This document shows positions 18,540 through 29,446 of a stretch of 64,000 bases of DNA, one piece after another. The notes below the pieces were generated by a model, which worked only from the letters and a program-made list of their open reading frames with translations, was not told the origin of the DNA and searched no databases. Position 1 is the first letter of the stretch. Every line of letters starts with the position of its first letter. The stretch is from Parvibaculum sp039973015. GTDB lineage: Bacteria; Pseudomonadota; Alphaproteobacteria; Parvibaculales; Parvibaculaceae. The position numbers were made by a program, and so were the translations under genes. The stretch is from NCBI RefSeq assembly GCF_039973015.1, contig NZ_JBDWLT010000006.1, positions 1 to 64,000 on the forward strand, written 5' to 3'.

Positions 18540-18919
18540 ACAGCATTTTCGCGGTCGCCATCGGCGGCGCCATCGGTGCTGCAAGCCGTCATCTGTTCAA
18601 TCAGCAAATGGCTCGGCTTTTCGGCATCAACTTTCCCTGGGGCACCTTCGGCGTCAATGTCATCGGCTCCTTCGTCATGGGGCTTGCTGTCGGCTTCTTC
18701 GCGCTCAGATATGAGCCCTCCGCGGAGATGCGCAGCTTCGTCACCACCGGCATTCTCGGCGGCTTCACGACCTTCTCCGCCTTCTCGCTCGACGCGGCCA
18801 ACATGATCGAGCGCGGGCAGGCGGGCCTCGCCGTGCTTTATATCGGCGGCTCGGTCGTGCTGGCTCTCGCCGGTCTCTTTCTCGGCCTCTGGATCGCAAG
18901 GGTAATGTTTCCCGCATGA
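18536..18919 (+). CDS. crcB: Fluoride exporter CrcB (Fluc channel)
   Basis: A dimeric inner-membrane channel that lets fluoride leave the cell. It is 127 residues from the ATG at 18536, with four hydrophobic segments. The motifs GGAIGAASRH, GTFGVNVIGSFVMG and GGFTTFSAFS are diagnostic. It is coupled to rarA and to the next gene by ATGA overlaps at both ends. No fluoride riboswitch is possible directly upstream because it lies inside the operon. Confidence 0.97.
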   Translation: MNSIFAVAIGGAIGAASRHLFNQQMARLFGINFPWGTFGVNVIGSFVMGLAVGFFALRYEPSAEMRSFVTTGILGGFTTFSAFSLDAANMIERGQAGLAVLYIGGSVVLALAGLFLGLWIARVMFPA

Positions 18920-19908
18920 GTGAAGTTTCGCAGATCGGCGTCACGGAAGAAGAAGACGGCGTCAGGCTCGACCGCTGGTTCAAGCGGCGTTATCCCATGC
19001 TCACGCATGGCCGCCTCGAAAAGCTCCTGCGTACGGGGCAGGTGCGTGTCGATGGCGCGCGCGTGAAGGCGAATGCGCGTCTTGGTGCGGGGCAGGTCGT
19101 TCGTATTCCACCGCTCGGCGAGGAAACGGCAAAGCCCGCGCCCAAGCCCGAGCGCGCGGTCAGTGCCGCCGATGCGGAAGAAATCCGCGCCTGCGTCATC
19201 CATAAAGACAAGTCCGTCCTTGTGCTGAACAAGCCCGCGGGCCTTGCCGTGCAGGGCGGCACCAAGACCGAACGCCATCTCGACGGCATGCTCGACGCGC
19301 TCATCTTCGAGGCAAAGGAGCGCCCGCGCCTCGTTCACCGTCTCGACCGCGACACGTCCGGCGTCCTCGTTCTGGCGCGCACCGCGAAGGCCGCCGCCGC
19401 GCTTGCAAAGGCCTTCAAGCAGAAGGATGCGCGCAAGATCTACTGGGCGCTCGTGGTCGGTGTGCCGGTCCCGCGTCAGGGCACGATCAATCTCGCGCTG
19501 ACGAAGCAGGGCGGTCCCCGTGCCGAGCGTGTTTTTGCGGCGAAGAAGGGCGATGAGGGCGCGCGCGATGCCGCCACGCATTTCTCGACGGTCGCGACCG
19601 CCGCGCACAAACTCGCCTGGGTCGCCTTCATGCCGCTCACGGGCCGCACGCATCAGATCCGCGTTCACGCTTCGGCCATCGAGACGCCTATCGTGGGCGA
19701 CGGCAAGTATGGCGGCGTCAATGCGCATCCGGGTGGCGAAATTCCGCGCAAGCTGCACCTGCACGCTCGCTCGCTTGATATCGCCCATCCCGATGGCGGG
19801 CGCCTCTTCCTCGAAGCCGAACTTCCGCCGCACATGAAGGCGAGCTGGAAACTTCTCGGCTTCGACGAGCGCGATGCGAAAGATGCCTTTGCGGGGCTGG
19901 AAGAATGA
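18916..19908 (+). CDS. Ribosomal large-subunit pseudouridine synthase, RluC/RluD family
   Basis: It converts uridines to pseudouridine in 23S rRNA. It is 330 residues. Residues ~15-65 form an S4-like RNA-binding domain (RLDRWFKRRYP, LEKLLRTGQVRVDGARVKANARL). The catalytic motif is HRLDRDTSGVLVLART, with the essential aspartate in RLDRD. MPLTGRTHQIRVH is also family-typical. RluC is the likelier member, but RluD cannot be excluded. It is translationally coupled to crcB. Confidence 0.93.
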   Translation: MSEVSQIGVTEEEDGVRLDRWFKRRYPMLTHGRLEKLLRTGQVRVDGARVKANARLGAGQVVRIPPLGEETAKPAPKPERAVSAADAEEIRACVIHKDKSVLVLNKPAGLAVQGGTKTERHLDGMLDALIFEAKERPRLVHRLDRDTSGVLVLARTAKAAAALAKAFKQKDARKIYWALVVGVPVPRQGTINLALTKQGGPRAERVFAAKKGDEGARDAATHFSTVATAAHKLAWVAFMPLTGRTHQIRVHASAIETPIVGDGKYGGVNAHPGGEIPRKLHLHARSLDIAHPDGGRLFLEAELPPHMKASWKLLGFDERDAKDAFAGLEE

Positions 19909-20176
19909 CCTCACCGCGGTCTGGGTCCGGCTTGGTGCGTTTCACGTTCTCGCCTGCCTTCATGTCCGGTGTATGGTAGTCGCGGACGTTGACGCCGCCA
20001 GCCAGGACGCAAATCTCATCAGTCATATTGTGGGGGTTGTGAGGGATTTTGAAGACCTTTGCGATTTGGCTTCGACGTTCATGAACAACCCTGCGTCTAC
20101 CGGTCCTGGGTTGGATGATAATTTGTTTTGGTGATGTCTCTGAGTTTGTGAGCTGTGACTTTAGGATGATGAGCTT
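19909..20176. other. Gene-free gap between the rarA operon and the HAD gene
   Basis: This 268-base stretch is less GC-rich near 20030-20176 than its flanks. I see no credible gene on either strand. A minus-strand frame starting at 20026 (MTDEICVLAGGVNV...) reads like protein for ~39 codons but has no ribosome site and runs into the antisense of the previous gene. It may be a remnant. Confidence 0.4.
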
Positions 20177-20890
20177 TTGACTTCCCCCCTCCGCCTTGTC
20201 GTCTTCGATTGCGACGGTACACTGATCGACAGCCAGCACATGATCGTCGCGGCGATGCACCATGCCTTCGACGCGCATGGGCTGGAAAACCTGCCGCGCG
20301 AGCAGGTGCTCTCCATCGTCGGCCTTTCGCTCGACGAGGCCATCGGGACGCTGGTGCCGCATGTCGAGCTTCCGGTCCGCCGCCGCGTCACCGAGAGCTA
20401 CAAGGATGCCTTCCATGAATTGCGCGCCCGCAAGGACTTGGCTGAGCCACTCTTTCCCGGCGTCCGCGAAGCGCTCGATGCGCTCCATGCCCGCGACGAC
20501 ATGGTGCTCGGCATCGCCACCGGCAAGTCGCAACGCGGTCTTCGCCACGCCCTCGAGCTTCACGGCCTTCGCGACTATTTCGTGACGCTGCAGACAGCGG
20601 ATGACGCCCCCTCGAAGCCGCACCCGGAAATGCTCCTTCGCGCCATGCGCGAGGCAGGCGCCGAAGCGGCGGACACGGTTCTTGTCGGCGATACGAGCTA
20701 CGACATGGCGATGGCGCGTTCCGCAGGGGCGCATGCGTTCGGCGTCGATTGGGGCTATCATGAACCCCATCTGCTCCGTTCGGCGGGGGCGCATTGCGTG
20801 CTCTCCGGTTTTGCCGAACTCGCGCCTGCCGTCGAGGCCATCTGGCCGGGCCGGGAGCGGGCCATTGGAGCCGCCGCCGGAGGGGCCTGA
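20177..20890 (+). CDS. HAD-superfamily hydrolase, phosphoglycolate phosphatase-like
   Basis: A haloacid-dehalogenase-type phosphatase, subfamily IA. It is 237 residues from a TTG start at 20177, the only start that keeps motif I near the N-terminus. Motif I is FDCDGTLIDS (nucleophile Asp first), motif II is in GIATGKSQRG, motif III has the Lys in SKPHPEML, and motif IV is VGDTSYDM. An alpha-helical cap lies between I and II. Substrate unknown; Gph-like or PpaX-like enzymes are closest. It starts a run with the AsmA and ATP12 genes. Confidence 0.88.
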   Translation: MTSPLRLVVFDCDGTLIDSQHMIVAAMHHAFDAHGLENLPREQVLSIVGLSLDEAIGTLVPHVELPVRRRVTESYKDAFHELRARKDLAEPLFPGVREALDALHARDDMVLGIATGKSQRGLRHALELHGLRDYFVTLQTADDAPSKPHPEMLLRAMREAGAEAADTVLVGDTSYDMAMARSAGAHAFGVDWGYHEPHLLRSAGAHCVLSGFAELAPAVEAIWPGRERAIGAAAGGA

Positions 20891-20895
20891 GAGCC

Positions 20896-22650
20896 ATGAG
20901 AAAACTTCTCGCTATCGTTCTCGTCGTCGTTCTGTTGTTCGCGGGTGCGCTTTATGCGCTGACCCTGATCGATCTCGGCCGTTTCGCCCCGCAGATCGAA
21001 GCCGCTGCCGGGCAGGCGACAGGCCGGGTACTGAAGATTGAAGGTCCACTGCATATCGGCTTTTCTCTCGTGCCGACGGTCGTTGCGGAGGATGTCAGTT
21101 TCTCCAATGCCGCCTGGGGCACGAAGCCGCAAATGCTCACGGCGGAAAAGCTCGCGCTCCAGGTTGCGCTGCTGCCGCTTCTCTCAAGCGATCTCGATGT
21201 GCGCAGCGTCACCATCGAGGGCGCGGATATCTTCCTTGAAACGGATCGCAAGGGCCGGGGTAACTGGGTGTTCGGCGATGCCGCGCCCGCGCCGAGGCCC
21301 GAAGCGGAAAGCGGTGCGGGCATGTCGCTCGCCCGCGTGCCGGAACTGAATGTTTCCGATTTCCATCTCGCCTATCGCGATGGCGAGACGGGGCAGGTGT
21401 CGGAAGCGGCCTTCGAGCAAGTGACGCTTGCGGCGAAGGGCGGCGGCTTCCATGCCGTCATCGAGGGTGAGGTAAATGGTTCTCCCGTTTCCTTTGCCTC
21501 CGACATCGAAGGCGACACGGAGAAGGCCGCCCTCAAGGGTGCAACGCTCACAGTGGCTGGCACGAGCGTCGGTGGCGATCTCGCGCTCGACATGACGGGC
21601 AAGCCGAAACTGTCGGGCGCGCTCACAAGCGAGGCGTTCGACGTTACGCCTTTCCTGAAGGGCGGCGGTTCGGACAACGGCGGTGCCGTCTTCAGCAAGG
21701 AGCCTCTGCCGCTGGAGCGGCTCACGGCGCTCGATGCCGATCTTTCTTTCGCGCTTGGCGAACTGCGCTATGGCAATGTGGTTCTTACCGAACTGAAGCT
21801 CCCGGTCACGATCGATAGCGGCAAGCTTTCGGCGCCGCTCACGGCGAAGTATCGCGGCACGCCGGTAGAGCTTGCGCTCAAGGCGGATGGTGCGAAGGGC
21901 AGTCTTGGCATCGATGCCAGTGCCGCGAATTTCGATCTCGGCAAACTTCTCGCCGATCTCGATCTCTCCACCATGCTGAATGCGCGGGCCGATTTCGGCG
22001 CGCAGCTGAACGGTCAGGGTAAGTCGCTTCATGCGATTGCCGCTTCGCTCGGGGGCCAGACCAATCTCGTTATCGGCAGGGGCACGATCAATTCGCGTGC
22101 CTTCGCCATCGTTTCGGACGATCTGGTAAATGTGCTGATCCCGTCGGGTGAGAGCGGCGATACGGCGAAGCTCGTCTGCGCGATCAGCCGTTTCGATTTT
22201 ACGCGCGGTGTCGGCAAGGCGTCCGCGCTTGCGCTCGAAACGGACAGTCTGATCACCACAGGTTCCGGCACGGTCGATCTCGGGGGCGAGCGGATAGACC
22301 TTCTCTTCAAGCCGAAGCCGAAAAAGGCCAGCCTTGTCAGTCTTGCTTTCCCCGTCCGCCTTTCCGGTCCGCTGACCGCGCCAACCGCCGGTCTCGACCG
22401 GACGGGCGTCGTTACGGGCGTCGCCACCGCCGTCGGCGGCGCGGCGCTCACGGGTGGCATCGGCGCGCTGTTGCCGCTCATGAGTACGGGCACGGACTCG
22501 GTTGCCTCTGGCGGCGATTGCGGGGCGGCGGCCGCGGCGGCGAAGGAATCCTCCGGCATCGCGGGCACGGTCGGCGGTGCGGCGGAAGGTGCGGCCAGAA
22601 GCATCGGCGACACGCTTGAGAATATCGGTAAAGGCATATTCGGAAACTGA
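20896..22650 (+). CDS. AsmA-family protein
   Basis: A large envelope protein of the AsmA / TAM-like group, thought to be involved in outer-membrane lipid homeostasis. It is 584 residues from the ATG at 20896, giving MRKLLAIVLVVVLLFAGALYAL, a single N-terminal membrane anchor. The typical AsmA N-terminus follows (GRVLKIEGPLHIGFSLVPTV and VSFSNAAWGTKPQML). The C-terminal half holds RGTINSRAFAIVSDDLVN and a Gly/Ala/Ser-rich end. Its stop overlaps the next gene (TGATG). Confidence 0.88.
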   Translation: MRKLLAIVLVVVLLFAGALYALTLIDLGRFAPQIEAAAGQATGRVLKIEGPLHIGFSLVPTVVAEDVSFSNAAWGTKPQMLTAEKLALQVALLPLLSSDLDVRSVTIEGADIFLETDRKGRGNWVFGDAAPAPRPEAESGAGMSLARVPELNVSDFHLAYRDGETGQVSEAAFEQVTLAAKGGGFHAVIEGEVNGSPVSFASDIEGDTEKAALKGATLTVAGTSVGGDLALDMTGKPKLSGALTSEAFDVTPFLKGGGSDNGGAVFSKEPLPLERLTALDADLSFALGELRYGNVVLTELKLPVTIDSGKLSAPLTAKYRGTPVELALKADGAKGSLGIDASAANFDLGKLLADLDLSTMLNARADFGAQLNGQGKSLHAIAASLGGQTNLVIGRGTINSRAFAIVSDDLVNVLIPSGESGDTAKLVCAISRFDFTRGVGKASALALETDSLITTGSGTVDLGGERIDLLFKPKPKKASLVSLAFPVRLSGPLTAPTAGLDRTGVVTGVATAVGGAALTGGIGALLPLMSTGTDSVASGGDCGAAAAAAKESSGIAGTVGGAAEGAARSIGDTLENIGKGIFGN

Positions 22651-23456
22651 TGAACAGCGACAACGACAATAACGAAGACGAATCCACCGCGGCGATTTTC
22701 GATCTCGCGCGCAACCGTTCGCTGGACCAGCAGGTCTCTCATCCGGGCCGCGAGAAGCGCAAGCTGCCGAAACGGTTCTACAAGAAAGCCGAGGCGGGCC
22801 CGCATGAGGATGGCCATGCAATCCTGCTCGACGGGCGCGCGGTAAAGACACCCTCGAAGCATCCGCTTGCCATGCCGTCGCTGCCGCTGGCGGAGGCGGT
22901 CGCCGCCGAATGGGAGGCGCAGAAAGACGAGATCGACCCGCGCTCCATGTGGCTCACCAAGCTTGCCAATACCGCGGTCGACCTCGTGGCGCCGCGCCGC
23001 GCGGCGGTGATCGACGAACTCGTCACCTATGCGGGCGCCGATCTTCTCTGCTACCGGGCGGAACATCCGGACGTCCTTGTCGCGCGTCAGGCGGCGCTCT
23101 GGGATCCTCTCCTTGCCTGGGCGGCGGAGAAGGGCATCGCCTTCACTTCCACCACCGGCATTGTCCATGTCGCGCAGCCCGAAGCCTCGCTGGAGGCTTA
23201 CCGCGAGGCGCTGCGCGCGCTGGACCCGTTCCGCCTTGCCGCCCTCCACAATGCGGTGACGCTGACGGGGTCCGCCATTCTCGGCCTTGCCGTCACATTG
23301 GGTCACATCGCGCCGGAGGAGGCCTTCGATATCGCCCATCTGGACGAGCATTGGCAGATGGAACTTTCCGGCCATGACGAGGAAGAGGTGGCGAGACTCG
23401 CCGCGCGGCGTTCCGAATTGCTCGAAACGGGCCGTTTTATCCATCTTCTCGGCTGA
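22650..23456 (+). CDS. ATP12-family chaperone for F1-ATPase assembly
   Basis: ATP12 proteins bind the free F1 alpha subunit during ATP synthase assembly; in bacteria they are largely alphaproteobacterial. It is 268 residues. Recognisable blocks are KRFYKKAEA near residue 42, ILLDGRAVKTPSKHPLAMPS, EWEAQKDEIDPRSMWLTKLANTA split over residues ~88-110, DLLCYRAEHP and HWQMELSGHDEE. The first 25 residues are acidic and probably unstructured. Coupled to the AsmA gene by a one-base overlap. Confidence 0.92.
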   Translation: MNSDNDNNEDESTAAIFDLARNRSLDQQVSHPGREKRKLPKRFYKKAEAGPHEDGHAILLDGRAVKTPSKHPLAMPSLPLAEAVAAEWEAQKDEIDPRSMWLTKLANTAVDLVAPRRAAVIDELVTYAGADLLCYRAEHPDVLVARQAALWDPLLAWAAEKGIAFTSTTGIVHVAQPEASLEAYREALRALDPFRLAALHNAVTLTGSAILGLAVTLGHIAPEEAFDIAHLDEHWQMELSGHDEEEVARLAARRSELLETGRFIHLLG

Positions 23457-23723
23457 ATCCGCTCTCGCCGCGCCACCTGACGCAGCGTTGCCGGGCGCAG
23501 CGATGCCCATTCCGTCTCACCCATAGGCCCGCCCATAGGAATGGCGGCCAAGCCATTGGCAAAAACGAGATTTCGGTGCTATTCAGGTCGCCTTCGCGGA
23601 GACCGCGACAGCGCCAGCGGGCCGCTTCGATCCAGCCCCGCATTCCGGCGTTCATACCAGTATTTCCCGGTCGCCCCCCGAACTTCAGGGGAGGGCGGCT
23701 CGTCCGGTTATTGAGGGGGCGGC
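23457..23723. other. Intergenic region before the PCC genes
   Basis: This 267-base gap has no credible gene. It holds a small inverted repeat (AATGGC...GCCATT near 23541) and a GC-rich end (CGCCCCCCG...GGGGAGGGCGG near 23673-23700) that faintly recalls the palindromes around 27340 but lacks their structure. The pccB promoter is presumably here; I cannot point to it. Confidence 0.35.
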
Positions 23724-25256
<1,533 letters not shown>

Positions 25257-25265
25257 GGCGCGCCC

Positions 25266-27281
<2,016 letters not shown>

Positions 27282-27339
27282 GGCCGGGAACGCCGTCCCC
27301 CGCCCCGAAATTTGCCCGCGCTTCGCTTTGCAAATTTCG

Positions 27340-27359
27340 ACCCTCCCCGAGGGGAGGGT
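27340..27359. repeat. Inner palindrome, left end of copy 1
   Basis: ACCCTCCCC, two bases, GGGGAGGGT: a perfect 9-bp inverted repeat followed by GGGCGGT. The same unit occurs at 27726, 28966 and 29353. Confidence 0.9.
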
Positions 27360-27371
27360 GGGCGGTAGATG

Positions 27372-27707
27372 TTACGTCGCGCTGAGGCGACTCCAGATCG
27401 TTTCGATCACATCATCGGTGCGAGCAAGTACGTCGTTGTTCCAGAAACGCAGGACGCAATAACCGTCCCGGTTCAGGAACTCTGTGCGGCGAGCGTCGTG
27501 CGCCACGCCCTTCGGTTCGCTGTGTTGACCGCCGTCGACTTCCACGATCAGTTTTCGTTCGAGGCAGGCAAAGTCGACAATATAGGGTCCGATGCGATGC
27601 TGGCGGCGGAAGTGGCAACCGAGCCTGTTCGCGCGAAGGCGAGCCCAGAGTCTCTTCTCTGCTTCCGTCATATTGCGCCTTGGCTGGCGTGCCCGGAGAT
27701 CACTCAT
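27372..27707 (-). CDS. DUF559-domain protein (Vsr/PD-(D/E)XK nuclease-like)
   Basis: A 111-residue protein of the DUF559 family, predicted to share the fold of very-short-patch-repair endonucleases; no member's function here is known to me. The core has IGPYIVDFACLERKLIVEVD, with candidate metal ligands D45, E56 and D58, then GGQH and an LRFWNNDVL segment. The N-terminus has TEAEKRLWARLRANRLG. It is about 80% identical to the copy at 29005. No clear ribosome site precedes the ATG; M13 (27671) could be the start. It is enclosed by palindromic ends and runs opposite to its flanking pccA. Confidence 0.88.
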   Translation of the reverse strand: MSDLRARQPRRNMTEAEKRLWARLRANRLGCHFRRQHRIGPYIVDFACLERKLIVEVDGGQHSEPKGVAHDARRTEFLNRDGYCVLRFWNNDVLARTDDVIETIWSRLSAT

Positions 27708-27725
27708 GTGATGAGTTTATCACCC

Positions 27726-27766
27726 ACCCTCCCCTCGGGGAGGGTCAAACGGCCGTCAGGCCGTTT
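27726..27766. repeat. Inner palindrome and hairpin, right end of copy 1
   Basis: The 9-bp-arm palindrome (27726-27745, spacer TC) is followed at once by an 8-bp hairpin AAACGGCC-GTCA-GGCCGTTT (27747-27766). The same order, with a longer hairpin, is seen at 29353-29425. Confidence 0.9.
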
Positions 27767-27861
27767 GGGGCGGGGGGACGCGGAAACACCCTCCAACCCT
27801 GTCTCCCGCGCCTCTCCCGCGCTATAGTCACCCCCGGGGCAGAGACAGGAAGGAAACGACA

Positions 27862-28920
27862 ATGCGCGGCGGCATCCGGGTTGCGGTTCTCACTCTCATG
27901 ACGCTCATCGGCGTGGGCTTGCTGCCCGCCCTTGCGCAGGCCGCGCCGGAGGAGCCTTCGGGCCGGGCCGTCGAGTGGCAGAGCGGAGACGATGTCTTCG
28001 CCGCCGCGGAAGAACTCACCTTCGACCGCAAGGTAAAGGGCGGGCTCACGGCTGCCGGGCGCATCGTCATTCTGACCGACGATGCCGAGATCGAGGGCGA
28101 TGCCTGGATCACGGCGCGCCGCGTTGCCGTCGAGGGTGAGATCGACGGCGATCTCTCGATCCGTGCGCAGGAAGCCCTCATCAATGGCGAGGTGAAGGGC
28201 AACGTCACCTTCTATGGCCTCGACCTTTCGCTCGGGCCGGATGCCGAGATCGACGGCGACGTCACCTATTACTCGCCCTCCGCCGCGCAGATCGACAAGG
28301 GCGCGGAAGTGAAGGGCGAGATCAACGGAGAGGATTTCGCCTCGGGCCGTGGCGTCGAACAGGCGCGGCCCGCGCCCCCCGCACAAATGCGCGAGACATG
28401 GCGCCGGGAACATATGCAGGAGCGCTGGGACGATCAGTCCGGTCTTTCCGCACCCGGCTATCATATGTCCGCTTCGGGCGCGGTCTTCTTCGGCGTTTTT
28501 GCCATTGCCTTCGCGCTCCTCGCCCCCGTCACCACGACGCGGATGCGCGAGGGGCTGGCGGACGAGTGGGCACTCGCTTTCGGGCTTGGCCTGCTCTGGC
28601 TCATCGGCCTGCCCATTCTCGTCTTCCTCGCCGCCATCACCATTGTCGGCCTGCCCATCGCCTTCCTGCTGTTGCTGCTCTGGCCGCTCGGCATGGTCTT
28701 CGGGCTCATTGCCACGCTGGCCGCTTTCGGGGATTTCATTTCGAGCCGTATCGGCGAGTTTGGCCGGGGCACACTTGGACGCATTGTCGGCATCGTGCTG
28801 GCGACGGCGCTCGTCTGGGTCGGTATCTCGATTCCGGTCCTCGGCGCGCTTGTCTGGCTGGCAGCGGTCGCGGGCGGCATCGGCCTTCTCTATATCGGCT
28901 TCCGTACGCAACCGCTTTGA
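27862..28920 (+). CDS. Polymer-forming (bactofilin-like) secreted/membrane protein
   Basis: A 352-residue protein of unknown role. A signal peptide (MRGGIRVAVLTLMTLIGVGL... ending AQAA, ~28 residues) leads into a region (~50-160) of short repeating beta-strand turns rich in EIDGD/EVKGN, like the right-handed beta-helix of polymer-forming cytoskeletal proteins. A Pro/Arg-rich linker follows. From ~205 to 345 there are about four hydrophobic segments. This order, exported beta-helix plus C-terminal membrane part, differs from cytosolic bactofilins. DUF559 elements flank it on both sides. Confidence 0.8.
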   Translation: MRGGIRVAVLTLMTLIGVGLLPALAQAAPEEPSGRAVEWQSGDDVFAAAEELTFDRKVKGGLTAAGRIVILTDDAEIEGDAWITARRVAVEGEIDGDLSIRAQEALINGEVKGNVTFYGLDLSLGPDAEIDGDVTYYSPSAAQIDKGAEVKGEINGEDFASGRGVEQARPAPPAQMRETWRREHMQERWDDQSGLSAPGYHMSASGAVFFGVFAIAFALLAPVTTTRMREGLADEWALAFGLGLLWLIGLPILVFLAAITIVGLPIAFLLLLLWPLGMVFGLIATLAAFGDFISSRIGEFGRGTLGRIVGIVLATALVWVGISIPVLGALVWLAAVAGGIGLLYIGFRTQPL

Positions 28921-28965
28921 AAATCCCCCGCCCCGAAATTCGTTTCGCGGTGCTCACGAATTTCG

Positions 28966-28986
28966 ACCCTCCCCGAAGGGGAGGGT
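28966..28986. repeat. Inner palindrome, left end of copy 2
   Basis: ACCCTCCCC and GGGGAGGGT arms separated by GAA, then GGGCGGT, as at 27340. Confidence 0.9.
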
Positions 28987-29004
28987 GGGCGGTAAGCTCC
29001 GTGC

Positions 29005-29346
29005 ATGGGGGACTTGCAAGCACGCCGGCTAAGACGGGATATGACGGAAGCGGAGAAACGGCTGTGGAGCCGTCTTCGCAGCAACAGACTTGGTGTCCAT
29101 TTCCGCCGTCAGCATCGTGTGGGCCCCTACATCGTTGACTTTGCCTGTCTCGAACGAAAGTTGATCGTCGAGGTTGACGGTGGCCAGCACAACGAGCGCG
29201 ACGGGTTGGCACATGATGCCCGCCGCACCGATTTCCTGAACCGGTACGGCTATTCCGTTCTTCGCTTCTGGAATAATGATGTTCTTGCCCGTACCGACGA
29301 TGTCGTCGAGACGATCTGGTACCATCTCAATCCGGCAAAGTACTAA
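29005..29346 (+). CDS. DUF559-domain protein (Vsr/PD-(D/E)XK nuclease-like)
   Basis: A 113-residue paralogue of the gene at 27372, about 80% identical. It keeps the same core, VGPYIVDFACLERKLIVEVD then GGQH, and the C-terminal RFWNNDVLARTDDV. All candidate catalytic residues are conserved, and changes are mostly conservative, so both copies look under selection rather than decaying. The start is the first ATG; M13 is an alternative, and neither has a good ribosome site. It reads away from the preceding polymer-forming gene's stop inside its own repeat element. Confidence 0.88.
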   Translation: MGDLQARRLRRDMTEAEKRLWSRLRSNRLGVHFRRQHRVGPYIVDFACLERKLIVEVDGGQHNERDGLAHDARRTDFLNRYGYSVLRFWNNDVLARTDDVVETIWYHLNPAKY

Positions 29347-29352
29347 CCGCCC

Positions 29353-29425
29353 ACCCTCCCCTCGGGGAGGGTCAAACGGCCCTTTTGCAGCCTGTCAGCA
29401 AAAGCAAACTCAAGGAGGGCTGTTT
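29353..29425. repeat. Inner palindrome and long hairpin, right end of copy 2
   Basis: The palindrome (29353-29372) is followed by AAACGGCCCT (29374-29383) pairing with AGGGCTGTTT (29416-29425). Inside is CTTTTGC/GCAAAAG. It is an expanded version of the short hairpin at 27747-27766. Confidence 0.85.
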
Positions 29426-29446
29426 GGGGCGGGGGTGGCGCGGTAC

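Larger units (their letters stand above)
27296..27778. mobile_element. DUF559 repeat-flanked element, copy 1
   Basis: This ~483-base unit has matching GC-rich outer ends: TCCCCCGCCCC at 27296-27306 and GGGGCGGGGGGA at 27767-27778. Inside the left end is a hairpin GAAATTTGC/GCAAATTTC (27307-27315, 27330-27338), then a perfect palindrome (27340-27359). Inside the right end is a second palindrome (27726-27745), then a hairpin AAACGGCC/GGCCGTTT (27747-27766). Between them is one minus-strand DUF559 gene. It begins 14 bases after pccA. No target-site duplication is evident. Mobility is inferred from the second copy at 28924. Confidence 0.8.
28924..29436. mobile_element. DUF559 repeat-flanked element, copy 2
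   Basis: A ~513-base unit with the same design as copy 1. Outer ends are TCCCCCGCCCC (28924-28934) and GGGGCGGGGGT (29426-29436). The left hairpin is GAAATTCGT/ACGAATTTC (28935-28943, 28956-28964); the palindromes are at 28966-28986 and 29353-29372. The right hairpin spans 29374-29425 and holds an inner stem CTTTTGC/GCAAAAG. The enclosed DUF559 gene is on the + strand, opposite to copy 1, while the ends keep the same left-right order. It begins three bases after one stop codon and ends ten bases before another. Confidence 0.8.

Noticed and set aside
18480..18540. Fluoride riboswitch before crcB
   Set aside because: crcB begins inside the stop of rarA; there is no leader for a riboswitch.
19718..20026. 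A minus-strand gene beginning MTDEICVLAGGVNV
   Set aside because: No ribosome site, and after ~39 codons it becomes antisense of the pseudouridine synthase. Kept only as a possible remnant.
23672..23702. GC-rich end of the pccB upstream gap as a third, solitary copy of the DUF559 element's palindrome
   Set aside because: It shares only GGGGAGGG and CGG with the unit and has no matching second arm, hairpin or outer end.
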